Shown here piece by piece: positions 15,401-22,342 of a stretch of 47,101 nt of DNA. The notes under the pieces were generated by a model. It was given only the letters and a program-made list of their open reading frames with translations, was not told the origin of the DNA and ran no database searches. The translations under genes were made by a program, and so were the position numbers. This stretch comes from a virus. How positions within the stretch are numbered: the first letter of the stretch is position 1; every line of letters starts with the position of its first letter. The stretch spans positions 1 to 47,101 of IMG/VR virus record IMGVR_UViG_3300031839_000645; one strand, given 5' to 3'.

Positions 15401-18400
15401 AATAGAATAAACACCAGAAAGCATACTTATAGAAAGTTCTTTACCGCTTCCATGTATCTTAGCATAAGTATTCTTAAATCCATTTGTATAGTCTGCAAAG
15501 TCCATACCTTTAGATGCCATTAAAGAAAAGAATGAGTTTATATTTTGTTGTGCTAAACTTGCATAGTTTTCATTTTTATTATGTAAACTATTTTCTTTAT
15601 TAATAGTAAGTGTAGGATTTTCTGCTACATCATTTACTTGAGTAATGTAGTTTTTAGCCCTTGATTGTACAATAAGATCAGCTAATAAATTATCAAATCC
15701 ATCTGTAATTCTTAACCTGCCATTTCTAATAAAGTCAGATTTGTTTTGTAGAACCAATACATCTAAAGAAGTATATCTCTTGCCCTTATACGTATATATA
15801 TTACCTTCTTTTGTTAGCTTTCTTTTATCTACAAACTGCCAATAACCTGAATCACCATATATAGCATTTAACACATCAGCTATATTTTCAGATTTATTAA
15901 GATTGTTTGTTATTTTTTTGAAAGACTCTGCATCTTGTTCGTTAAATTTTTTCGGATCAAACCATCTCTGATTTGCCTCACGAGTCATACTTGACTGCCA
16001 TCTTACTTCATCTCCACTAAAAGATACACCAGGAACCCATGTTGTAACTCCATTATCTCCTCTTCTAAAGCCTACTTCTTTCATGGTTTCTATTTGCTTG
16101 TTTGCAAAATCAATTGACATTTCTAATAGTAGCGCATCAACTAATGATTGTTTTTTCAGCTTAGTCTGCAAGTAATTTTTAAATCGTATAACTGCTGGGC
16201 TATCGCTTTCATTGACATTAATAACAAAAGTAAAAGTATTTCCTTTTTTTGTTTTTTGTCCTATTGAATAAAGCTCAGATAATAAATCTTTAACATTGAC
16301 AGGATTTTTATCATTCTTTTTGCTTTCTTCAATCGAATACGCTTGAATAAGTTTAGAGGTTGTATCACCAAACAATACTTCATCTTGATCGAATATATTT
16401 CCTTTGTCGTTTTCTTCAGAAACTATTTCAGGTTCTAAATTGAAACTAAACTCCAATGAATCATCACTTCGTTCACCCTGATTTAATCTACTATCTACAT
16501 TCTTTATTAAATCATCAACTATTCTTTGATACTCTACAAACGTGGCTCTATCTACTTGTGATCTAATTTTACGTAACAAATAATCATGTTCTATAGAAGA
16601 AACTTCAAACGGAGCTTTTTGTTTTTCTATATTGTAAATTTTCCCATTTTGTTTGTAGATTTCTTTAGCTATTTCTTGAACAGCGTCTTCACCTTTTTTA
16701 CCTTGTGATTTAACTTTTTGTTCTATAATGTTAAACAAACCTACTGTAGATATAACATCAAATCTAGCTTGTTTAAGCATAGCTCCTCTACTATATGAGT
16801 TTTGTTTAAGCTGATTATTTTCGTTAAGAATATTAAAGTTTTGCTGTATATATGACATAACCTGCTCGTATGACATATTTTTTGTTTCTGGAGCTATTTC
16901 ATTTACAGCTGAAACTGCTTCTTCTTTTGTGGCTAATCCAGCAATACGTTTATATAATCGCTTTAAAATGCTTTCGTATTTATTAGCATCAGACTTATTT
17001 TCTATTACATTAAATATGCCACCTTTTCTATTGAAGTCTTCATTACTATATGCAAAAGCTTCTTCCAATAAACCAAATTGTGATTCATCTTTTAGTCTTG
17101 TGATTGCACCCTCATTAATAAGCTCTGAGAAAAATGATTGAACTGCGTTTTTATATTCTAATGTTTTGCCATCAGCTGATGCCTGAATTATAGTATCTAA
17201 TAATTGTGATACTTTAGACTCTTCATCATAGTTTCTGTTATTTGCAAAATCTGATAATATATCACCCCCTGTAACAAACTTACCATTCATTTTATATCTT
17301 GTAAGCTCAGGATAATTATATTGTATATTATCTATAAGTCCAACTAAATTACCTTGCGGTGTAAATATTCTTCTTTTTATTAATAAAGCATTCAAACGTT
17401 TTTGCAAAGGAGTTCCTGCAATTGACTGATAATACGGATGAGATAACTCATGTATTAAATCTGTTTGCATAGCTGAATTAGGATTTACTAATACAGTACT
17501 ACTAAAAAATACTGCTGATGCTGGAGCACCAAAGCCTTCTATTAGTTGTTTATTAGAAAATTCTATTCTTATATTTGGAAACTTGTTTTCAAGCGCAGCT
17601 CTTAAATATCCTCTAATTAATGTAGATTGCTCATCTACTCTTGTAATATATTTGGGAATAGATTTTGTTTCATCTGACTTCTTGTAGTTTACTGTCTCAT
17701 TATTAGCTTGATTTATAAATTTCTTTATATTGTCAGATGCTTCATTTTCAGGTGTTTCTTCAATAACCTCTACGGTTTCAGCTATTTTTTTTGTGGATTT
17801 TTTACTTTTTTTTTTAGGTTTTTCTATAACTTCAGCTTCTACAGTTTCTGCCTCCACATCACCCTCAACAACTTCAGCTTCTTGCACTTCTCCTGATGCT
17901 TGTTGTCTACGCTTTTGCAACTCCTCAGTTTTAGCATCTATTTTAGCTTTTGCTGATTTGATAATATCAGATAATTTTTCTACTATTGATTTGTTTTTAA
18001 TTTTATTTTCAACAAATAATTTTACTTCTTCTATTACTTTTGTTGTAGCACCCTTTAAATCAGTTTTCTTTATTTTATCAACTATTTCAGATGCTTTTTG
18101 TTTCGCCTCTTCGGCTGTAGGAACTTTGTCACCTAAACTTTCTCTATAAGACTTTATCTCTTGTTCTATTTTTTCTGATGCTCCAGGTGAAACTTTATCT
18201 AAATACTTTTTTGTAAAGTTTGTTCCTTTTTCAATTTGATTTTGTATGAAGTCTCTTAGCTTTACAGCTGGTTGACTTTTAACTATGTCTTGAGCTGTTT
18301 GTTTTACACCTCTATCTCTTACGGCTTGTACACCTTTTTGCACACCTTGTCTAACCGCTTGCGCACCTTTAGTTACTGCTTGAGATGCTCTTTTAATCAG

Positions 18401-20353
18401 TCCTGGTCTATCTATTTGTTCTTGTCTTCCCTCTGTTGTAAACTCTTGGAATTGCTGTGGTGTTAAACCTTTAGATGAACGTTTGACTCTGCTTTTATCT
18501 TTAGTAAGTTTTCCGAGTTTAACAGTAGCTAAGTTTTCAATTAGCTCTTCGTACTCTCTTATTTCTTGATTATAAATAGCAATCTCACTATCATAATTTG
18601 AATTAATATTATCTTGTGCGGTTTGAAGCTTGTCTTTTGTTTTAATATTTTCTGCAGCTTGATTTAATTCTTCTTCCCTTGATTGATTAGATCTTTCTAT
18701 TGCTGCATTTCTTTCAGCAATTTCAACTCTTGCTAAAAATATTTGACGTTTACCAGCTTGGGTTAATGAGTTTCCTTTATGTGTAGATTCATATATTTCT
18801 TCAGCTTGTTCAAGTGCTTCTATAATTTGATTGCCTACTTCTTCTCGCATTTGACCTTCTGCCACCATTCTTCGTGTACGAGATTTAGCTAATTCAGCAC
18901 TTCCATTACCATCTATTACAGAATAAGCTATAATATCTTTACGCATAGCTTGAGCTTGTTCAAATTCATTAAGATCCATTAAGTCTCCTAATCTCCTTCT
19001 TCCTTCTTGTAACTGATAATCTCTTTCAGCAATAGCATCTACATAACCCCCTCGTGAACCCATTGCTGATCCCAATGCAAACGCGCTAACACGGACATTT
19101 TTCATTTCAGGACTTTTAAAGAATTCAGAATAGGTCATATAGTCTTCACCTTTTCTTTCTGCTATAGCTTTATTTTTAATCCATTCTTGATAAACTTCTT
19201 GATATTGTTCAGCAACACCTTCAACAGATCCAGTAGCTCCTGCTTGTATAAATGGTGCAATCTTTCTTGAAAATGGCAGAGGTTTTGGTAAATTTCTAAA
19301 ACCAGTAGCTAATCTACCCAAACCACCAAAGACCAAACCAAACTGTGCTATATCTGCAAGAATCCAATTTGTATTATCTCTCCATACTTGAGATGCTGCT
19401 GCCTGAGCTTCTTGTGGACTTAATCCATCAGCCAATGCTTGTTTTAATGTTTCACCTGCTACAAATGCTCCTTCTGCAAAGTTACCTCCAATACCACCGC
19501 CTGCTACGCTTGCTGTTATATCAAGACCTTTTCTAGCCGTCATTTTAGCATATTCTTCTCCTTGCTGTAGGCCAAGTCTTTTAGCGTTCTTTTTAGTTGC
19601 TTTTGATATTACTGGTTTATATAATTTTTCACCAACTCCTAAAAATCTAGCTGTATTATATGCTTTAGTGGAATTTAACATAAGTCTAGTAGATTTTGCA
19701 GCTGCTCCTGCTGGCAAATAAAAAGACATAGAATAAGGTAATAATTTAGCCACATCTGTTGCCCAAAATCTTGGATCTGCTAACTGATTCCAACCTACAG
19801 ATTTTAATTCATCTGGAATAAACACATTATTAGATGCTTGTATTTCTGAACCTTTTCTTTGTAAAAAATCACCTATTAGTGTATTTTGATCTACATCTTC
19901 ATCCCAAGGAGTAACAACAGCTTTAAGAAATTCAAATGTATCACCTGTGCCTTCAATAAGCTGTCCAGCACCACTTGTTAAACTTCTTTGTAACATAGAT
20001 TCAGAACCCGTTATATCAGCTAATTTTGAACCTAAACCCATTCCAATAGCAGCTCCTAATGGACCACCAACAGCTCCACCTACACCAGTACCAAGAACTG
20101 TAAAAGCATCTTGTGGTTGAACAATTGGAGCTAAATATGACTTTGGATCCATTCCAACACCAGTTGGCTGTTCTCTTTCTTGTTTAAATCTATCAGTTTC
20201 AGATGCTATTCTTGCCGCTGATACATCATCTAAAAGTCTATTATAGCCAGTTTTTTGATCTTCAATAGATGAAATAAAACCTGCAAATGGATCTTCCATA
20301 GAAGCATCGTATCTTTTGATACCTTCTTTTGGTGTTTCTTGATTATCTGCCAT
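9419..20353 (-). CDS. Giant virion protein: metallopeptidase plus RNA-polymerase-like domains
   Basis: This 3644-residue polyprotein-like chain fills almost a quarter of the window. Residues 86-110 form a Gly-rich membrane-type zipper and about 500-800 are coiled coils. A charged Glu/Lys linker lies near 820-870 and an HELSH zinc-peptidase motif at 968-972. From about 1860 the sequence looks like a single-chain two-barrel RNA polymerase: TDAQAY at 1863-1868, SALK ending at K1975, KFGTK at 2132-2136, R2212-I-P, and D2254-L-D-G-D2258. The last part has hydrophobic spans near 3314-3340 and 3536-3552 in a 'large polyvalent protein' style. crAss-like phages carry comparable virion polymerases that are injected to transcribe early genes. 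The start overlaps the preceding stop as TAATG. Polymerase activity is inferred, not shown. Confidence 0.85.
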   Translation of the reverse strand: MADNQETPKEGIKRYDASMEDPFAGFISSIEDQKTGYNRLLDDVSAARIASETDRFKQEREQPTGVGMDPKSYLAPIVQPQDAFTVLGTGVGGAVGGPLGAAIGMGLGSKLADITGSESMLQRSLTSGAGQLIEGTGDTFEFLKAVVTPWDEDVDQNTLIGDFLQRKGSEIQASNNVFIPDELKSVGWNQLADPRFWATDVAKLLPYSMSFYLPAGAAAKSTRLMLNSTKAYNTARFLGVGEKLYKPVISKATKKNAKRLGLQQGEEYAKMTARKGLDITASVAGGGIGGNFAEGAFVAGETLKQALADGLSPQEAQAAASQVWRDNTNWILADIAQFGLVFGGLGRLATGFRNLPKPLPFSRKIAPFIQAGATGSVEGVAEQYQEVYQEWIKNKAIAERKGEDYMTYSEFFKSPEMKNVRVSAFALGSAMGSRGGYVDAIAERDYQLQEGRRRLGDLMDLNEFEQAQAMRKDIIAYSVIDGNGSAELAKSRTRRMVAEGQMREEVGNQIIEALEQAEEIYESTHKGNSLTQAGKRQIFLARVEIAERNAAIERSNQSREEELNQAAENIKTKDKLQTAQDNINSNYDSEIAIYNQEIREYEELIENLATVKLGKLTKDKSRVKRSSKGLTPQQFQEFTTEGRQEQIDRPGLIKRASQAVTKGAQAVRQGVQKGVQAVRDRGVKQTAQDIVKSQPAVKLRDFIQNQIEKGTNFTKKYLDKVSPGASEKIEQEIKSYRESLGDKVPTAEEAKQKASEIVDKIKKTDLKGATTKVIEEVKLFVENKIKNKSIVEKLSDIIKSAKAKIDAKTEELQKRRQQASGEVQEAEVVEGDVEAETVEAEVIEKPKKKSKKSTKKIAETVEVIEETPENEASDNIKKFINQANNETVNYKKSDETKSIPKYITRVDEQSTLIRGYLRAALENKFPNIRIEFSNKQLIEGFGAPASAVFFSSTVLVNPNSAMQTDLIHELSHPYYQSIAGTPLQKRLNALLIKRRIFTPQGNLVGLIDNIQYNYPELTRYKMNGKFVTGGDILSDFANNRNYDEESKVSQLLDTIIQASADGKTLEYKNAVQSFFSELINEGAITRLKDESQFGLLEEAFAYSNEDFNRKGGIFNVIENKSDANKYESILKRLYKRIAGLATKEEAVSAVNEIAPETKNMSYEQVMSYIQQNFNILNENNQLKQNSYSRGAMLKQARFDVISTVGLFNIIEQKVKSQGKKGEDAVQEIAKEIYKQNGKIYNIEKQKAPFEVSSIEHDYLLRKIRSQVDRATFVEYQRIVDDLIKNVDSRLNQGERSDDSLEFSFNLEPEIVSEENDKGNIFDQDEVLFGDTTSKLIQAYSIEESKKNDKNPVNVKDLLSELYSIGQKTKKGNTFTFVINVNESDSPAVIRFKNYLQTKLKKQSLVDALLLEMSIDFANKQIETMKEVGFRRGDNGVTTWVPGVSFSGDEVRWQSSMTREANQRWFDPKKFNEQDAESFKKITNNLNKSENIADVLNAIYGDSGYWQFVDKRKLTKEGNIYTYKGKRYTSLDVLVLQNKSDFIRNGRLRITDGFDNLLADLIVQSRAKNYITQVNDVAENPTLTINKENSLHNKNENYASLAQQNINSFFSLMASKGMDFADYTNGFKNTYAKIHGSGKELSISMLSGVYSIAKYNKTDKRRNRKYVKMDSQELLLTDFNDFLYSLSRFKQGEISFYDQPIAVFGAAKRRYYVKTPIANNLQQRQDLLKMAYNAGYNTKKYAKGDNVNPFKITLKNGKYSLIGLEKETTKFIQQIKKDQNQIKQNDLIKKLKREDVRNYLLNYSVNKFFAQEYLIGKHDQSENEIDYIKRAEGAIKRHTPHDRNTPIEFVAFQDVTDFDGFNATDAQAYVLPGDGEIIRKKFGSMRKVGNQFKHVYDYVETNNKNKKVFGKRTFAKFKIDEITPEMEKNSPYIKKIANILRARKKTIGDQRLVEGPEVTGKLHDFIPIATFESALKVYAPGSDYFYDLENTTTEEVVEKQNEIYQNNTWNGLSGEGFGLQLELDKERHSFHMPSQLFGHHHTNLEVGEQEMINRMHELAARSMVGFEQERSNAVHYENNSTPEQRQKDIEFLTKLIGEEFFGNQNTSLAQYAPGLHPQLHNLIQQLAASRLTKFGTKAMFGGTIAYQTSPIGRDLKSYTKVSDLIDQATDEQYISALNNLIEEGKDYVVSEAIIPATAKKDGIKVGDLVLGTRIPAHGKQSSVVFVVKGFSAEGIDGARSTIAIPSRVSNVMGADLDGDAIFLNYSHVGNVPGTTKVSPLGTEGRVQTNLLKDYQVSANELLDLNIKLLGDIEIDGRRYKEITTPIEIKEVAKEAIKTVESFYGEKLKMDNQLLPTGDAQYFNDNVPAQNMIGTIASLQRVLNVMAGHKVGFTFGININGYQEIDSLVDRFDEAKPEGNAFTVAQLLNIVLDNAKFQYANKLGLTPNTVNIFTFLGRNGISIKDVSIIMNHPIVKLYDKHRGDQSIMTTSNPNQAVINAYSEYFKVSKKEARKKIQSFARSGDVNLDINKLKSKNQNTEESLFDLLYKTEKLTDEIFSIGKALSVHKSIPVHGHDAQRLINTITEDRKGSFLNPNTLGNFRSDPLVKHSIDLLQKQVDRQKSTTFMYTPEARQVIEYIESTRNIKLDFTRYEHRQLIQDYYLMKVSEAMPLLNLNNLKLTEVYKTLEDYSKGPGTNFVKNYLLLSNIEGNDYFQNSITVNPVSINKFSVEETLQQARNEFTELPTEIKDALLQYDYLKNGFGFKGKSLTPLFSIDYTRSKFEMLDNLLEKEINNNLSIDDPAVVDKANELIVKHNKLFKDEEQTKVSEKEKQNLKSQTTFEPNNTAKFKLNKREFYQDHLSELNQVLSYSEYLKFLGYSPSAVNKAEPKIKTYFEDRYKKYQDSVSNIDAAEKRLGDLDKLSINKLYDEARKIQDFEDELASPRLLHKIHLAIGKKAMIKQSQKIANKTGKTFTVGEEDISTIRKWFGSNNMTSDRPEVQEMINEIEIEYRKYIREVKGLIDEINVVDKALKRSKGGMLKGVFNLRARQQELYGKMFTQTDNGLKLVTRSQLMQNNPSQQELDFYNKYMEITEIFRKQLGKNGMGEYYIPHVQMGNLEALSARGLLGLYANYLGSTSNIDNVRVFGTSPNGKRVSQSFGYWKDLYLSEGGQLTMPSTRKINELRKLKSKAEAQLKLGVHEDGDPIVATDLEMDTLMEGGLFSRFNASRTVRAKELTSFDIAENLRQYVRSVVFVHGHGNFRGMNDVSTLVDAVIAVNKQMGNKNTAEYVTKVWRQGFLRNERQASPFGETFDKVTQFMVRWTALIHLGFSGAVGVGNILAGKYQELRSRGGKQFVLGEKRFWTSFTDKDWKAKRILKKYRIVELTFTDVVGQRDEFSKIEQLAYLPMELSEFWIQGSAFLGELTQEEYESEEISEERVMQINSKISTLHGEGYTQLDQRLLGMYSLGVAAQQFKRWFITLAYNRLKQEDINRFGEKEIGSYRAAYNFVNDMFKGEKSLLNMREEFNNLEEFEQNAIKAFLRGVGLTALLLMLGGLSDDDEVYSKSVQKLSNDALIFTDTKRFVNYTLPPASISTGRNALQFSKELITFERYQRDSKFGDRGDLKARGTARKILPFKAVTEPLLEK
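13580..13720 (-). other. Predicted RNA-polymerase catalytic barrel within the giant protein
   Basis: This stretch encodes residues 2212-2258. It opens with R-I-P-A-H-G, the counterpart of R-A-P-T-L-H in bacterial beta-prime, and ends in GADLDGDAIF territory, the counterpart of N-A-D-F-D-G-D. Three aspartates in D-x-D-G-D hold the catalytic magnesium in all two-barrel polymerases. The distance between R2212 and D2254 is 42 residues, against 35 in E. coli beta-prime as I recall it. The exact DLDGD form is the one I recall from eukaryotic RNA-dependent RNA polymerases. Confidence 0.7.
17438..17452 (-). other. HExxH zinc-metallopeptidase motif within the giant protein
   Basis: These 15 bases encode H968-E-L-S-H972, preceded by hydrophobic residues (DLIH), as in zincin active-site helices. 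A later LLEEAFAYSNED stretch could give the third, glutamate ligand. Large phage 'polyvalent' proteins often carry such zincin domains. The motif is short, so fold prediction is needed for certainty. Confidence 0.65.
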
Positions 20354-22338
20354 TAATTAAAATATTTAGACCAAAGTTTGAACCTACTTAACTTTTGTTC
20401 ATATAGCTTTGGATTGTCTTTATATACTGCTTTGTAATATTCTGTTAATGCTGTTGGTTTTCCAGACTGATATATTTTATACAGTTCAGGATTTTCTGTT
20501 GCTAAATTACTAAAATTCTGTAATATTGACTGTACATTCTGACCAGTATTTTCAGAAGTTAATTGTTGTGATAAATCAAACACATCAGCAAAGAAATAAG
20601 GCAACATTTTAAACTCAATATTATTTGCTTTCATAACACCCATAGCTGGTATTTCAAAAGTATTCATCAAGTTTTCAATTTGATATGGATTATCTTTTGT
20701 ATATATGTTATTTAAACTTTCATTTACTCTTAATTTTAAATCTGATTTATCTCTTTCAGTTTCAATTCTTGCAGAAGTTCTTGCTCTTTGTTCTCTACCT
20801 TCGCTAATAGCTTTATCATACTCTTCATCTTTAATACGTTGAGTAAATTTAGGATTCATTATATCTATATCATAATAATAAATATCGCTATCTGTATATT
20901 TACCAAATCCTAAAATATCAGGCTCCTCTAGCTGCATAATATAAGCTTGTTTGTATTTAACAGAACCTTCTTTTGCAGCAACTGATTTCATAACCTTATT
21001 AATATATTCTGCTCTATTAAGCGGATTTATATCTCTTACATCTTTTGTAAGTATTTTTGATTTGGTTTCACCAGTATCTCTATCTATATAAAATGCTTTC
21101 ATTCCAAGATAAATGCCTTTTACTTTCATGTCTTGAGCAGTTCTATCCATATAAGTTGCTTCTCCATCTAAAGATGATCCTTTATATTCATAAAGCTTAT
21201 TAACAAGTTGTGGATACATTCTTATCATTATTTCGCCATCGTCATTTAAGTAATAACCATTTACTTGATTATCTCCAAAATCATTTCCAAATGCAGCATC
21301 AATTATTCTTAATTGTAAGTCTTTATCATAAGCAGCTATTTCACCAGCAAAATCACCAGTTATACTTGCTTTTGACATTAGATTAGTATTGTTTTCATCT
21401 AATGTAAAGACAGTATCAAAGAATGTATCTTTACCCATTTTTTTAACAAAATTATCAAAACCTCCAGCTTGTATAATTTCAGATTGAGAATAACCTTCTT
21501 TAGAAAATTGTAACATTTGACCATTAAGTAATTCTTGACCAAGAGATGTTTTAACTGCTGCTTTTCCAAATTTAATATTAGGATCATATCCTGGAGTTAA
21601 ACCAAGTCTGTCTTGTACATACTTTTGAAAAGAAGGATCTCCTGGTTCATTCAAAGCTAAAGCATAAAATTGATTTTGTAAATCTTCGTCATTGCCACCT
21701 ACATGATATGCAAAGTCTTTAGCTAAAGTGTGTTTATTATTTCTTATGACCTCGCCTATGTTTATTTCTTGTTCTCCAGTATAAGTATCAATAAAAGATA
21801 AATCTATTTCACTATCAGGTCTTCCAAATGTAACCTCGTCACTAAGTTCATTCTTCCATTTTTCAAAGCTTTCTAAATCTCTTAATGGTATAAGATGTTT
21901 TTGATTTTCATCACCAGACATTGCAATAATTTTAGCAATAGCATTTTGATTTTTTTTCATCTGAAATACCTTATCATTATTCAATAATTGATACTGATAA
22001 TTTTTTAAATCTTGATTGATACCCAATCTTAATGCGTTTGTATATCCTCCAGCCTGTCTTATCTTTTCATTAATTGGAGCTAATAAATCTGCAGACATTT
22101 GTTGCACATCAATTAAATCTTTTCTTCTTGCATTTTCTCCTGTAGTTAATTCTACTGCCGCAGAATAAGCATCATCTATATATTTTTGACTAGCTTCTGC
22201 TGCTTTTTGTTCGTTTAAAGCTTGCTGTTGTTGTAAATTATATATTCTCTCTAAATATGCAATTTGCTCTTGTCTTGCAGATTTCATATTTGAAGATCCA
22301 AAAAATCCACTTAGTGCGTTATACCCGAATGCATCCAT
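20353..22338 (-). CDS. Internal virion (cargo/ejection) protein
   Basis: This 661-residue protein lies directly upstream of the giant gene and is coupled to it by TAATG. The N-terminus has a Gly/Phe-rich start (FGYNALSGFFGSS) and then a long Gln/Ala/Glu coiled coil (YLERIYNLQQQQALNEQKAA). The rest is mixed helical with many acidic and aromatic residues and no membrane span. I do not recognise a family. Its position among large proteins between the tail and the polymerase matches the cargo or ejection proteins of short-tailed phages, which form a channel across the host envelope or sit inside the capsid. That role is inferred from context. Confidence 0.7.
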   Translation of the reverse strand: MDAFGYNALSGFFGSSNMKSARQEQIAYLERIYNLQQQQALNEQKAAEASQKYIDDAYSAAVELTTGENARRKDLIDVQQMSADLLAPINEKIRQAGGYTNALRLGINQDLKNYQYQLLNNDKVFQMKKNQNAIAKIIAMSGDENQKHLIPLRDLESFEKWKNELSDEVTFGRPDSEIDLSFIDTYTGEQEINIGEVIRNNKHTLAKDFAYHVGGNDEDLQNQFYALALNEPGDPSFQKYVQDRLGLTPGYDPNIKFGKAAVKTSLGQELLNGQMLQFSKEGYSQSEIIQAGGFDNFVKKMGKDTFFDTVFTLDENNTNLMSKASITGDFAGEIAAYDKDLQLRIIDAAFGNDFGDNQVNGYYLNDDGEIMIRMYPQLVNKLYEYKGSSLDGEATYMDRTAQDMKVKGIYLGMKAFYIDRDTGETKSKILTKDVRDINPLNRAEYINKVMKSVAAKEGSVKYKQAYIMQLEEPDILGFGKYTDSDIYYYDIDIMNPKFTQRIKDEEYDKAISEGREQRARTSARIETERDKSDLKLRVNESLNNIYTKDNPYQIENLMNTFEIPAMGVMKANNIEFKMLPYFFADVFDLSQQLTSENTGQNVQSILQNFSNLATENPELYKIYQSGKPTALTEYYKAVYKDNPKLYEQKLSRFKLWSKYFN

Positions 22339-22342
22339 ATTA

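Noticed and set aside
17708-18149. Plus-strand frames of 62 and 139 codons inside the giant gene
   Set aside because: They are shadows of the Lys/Glu-rich linker region; Phe/Ser-rich low-complexity product, no ribosome or promoter context, and opposite to the operon.
9419-20353. T7- or N4-type single-subunit RNA polymerase
   Set aside because: The expected palm-domain motifs of that family were not recognised; the D-x-D-G-D and R-x-P motifs point to the two-barrel superfamily instead.
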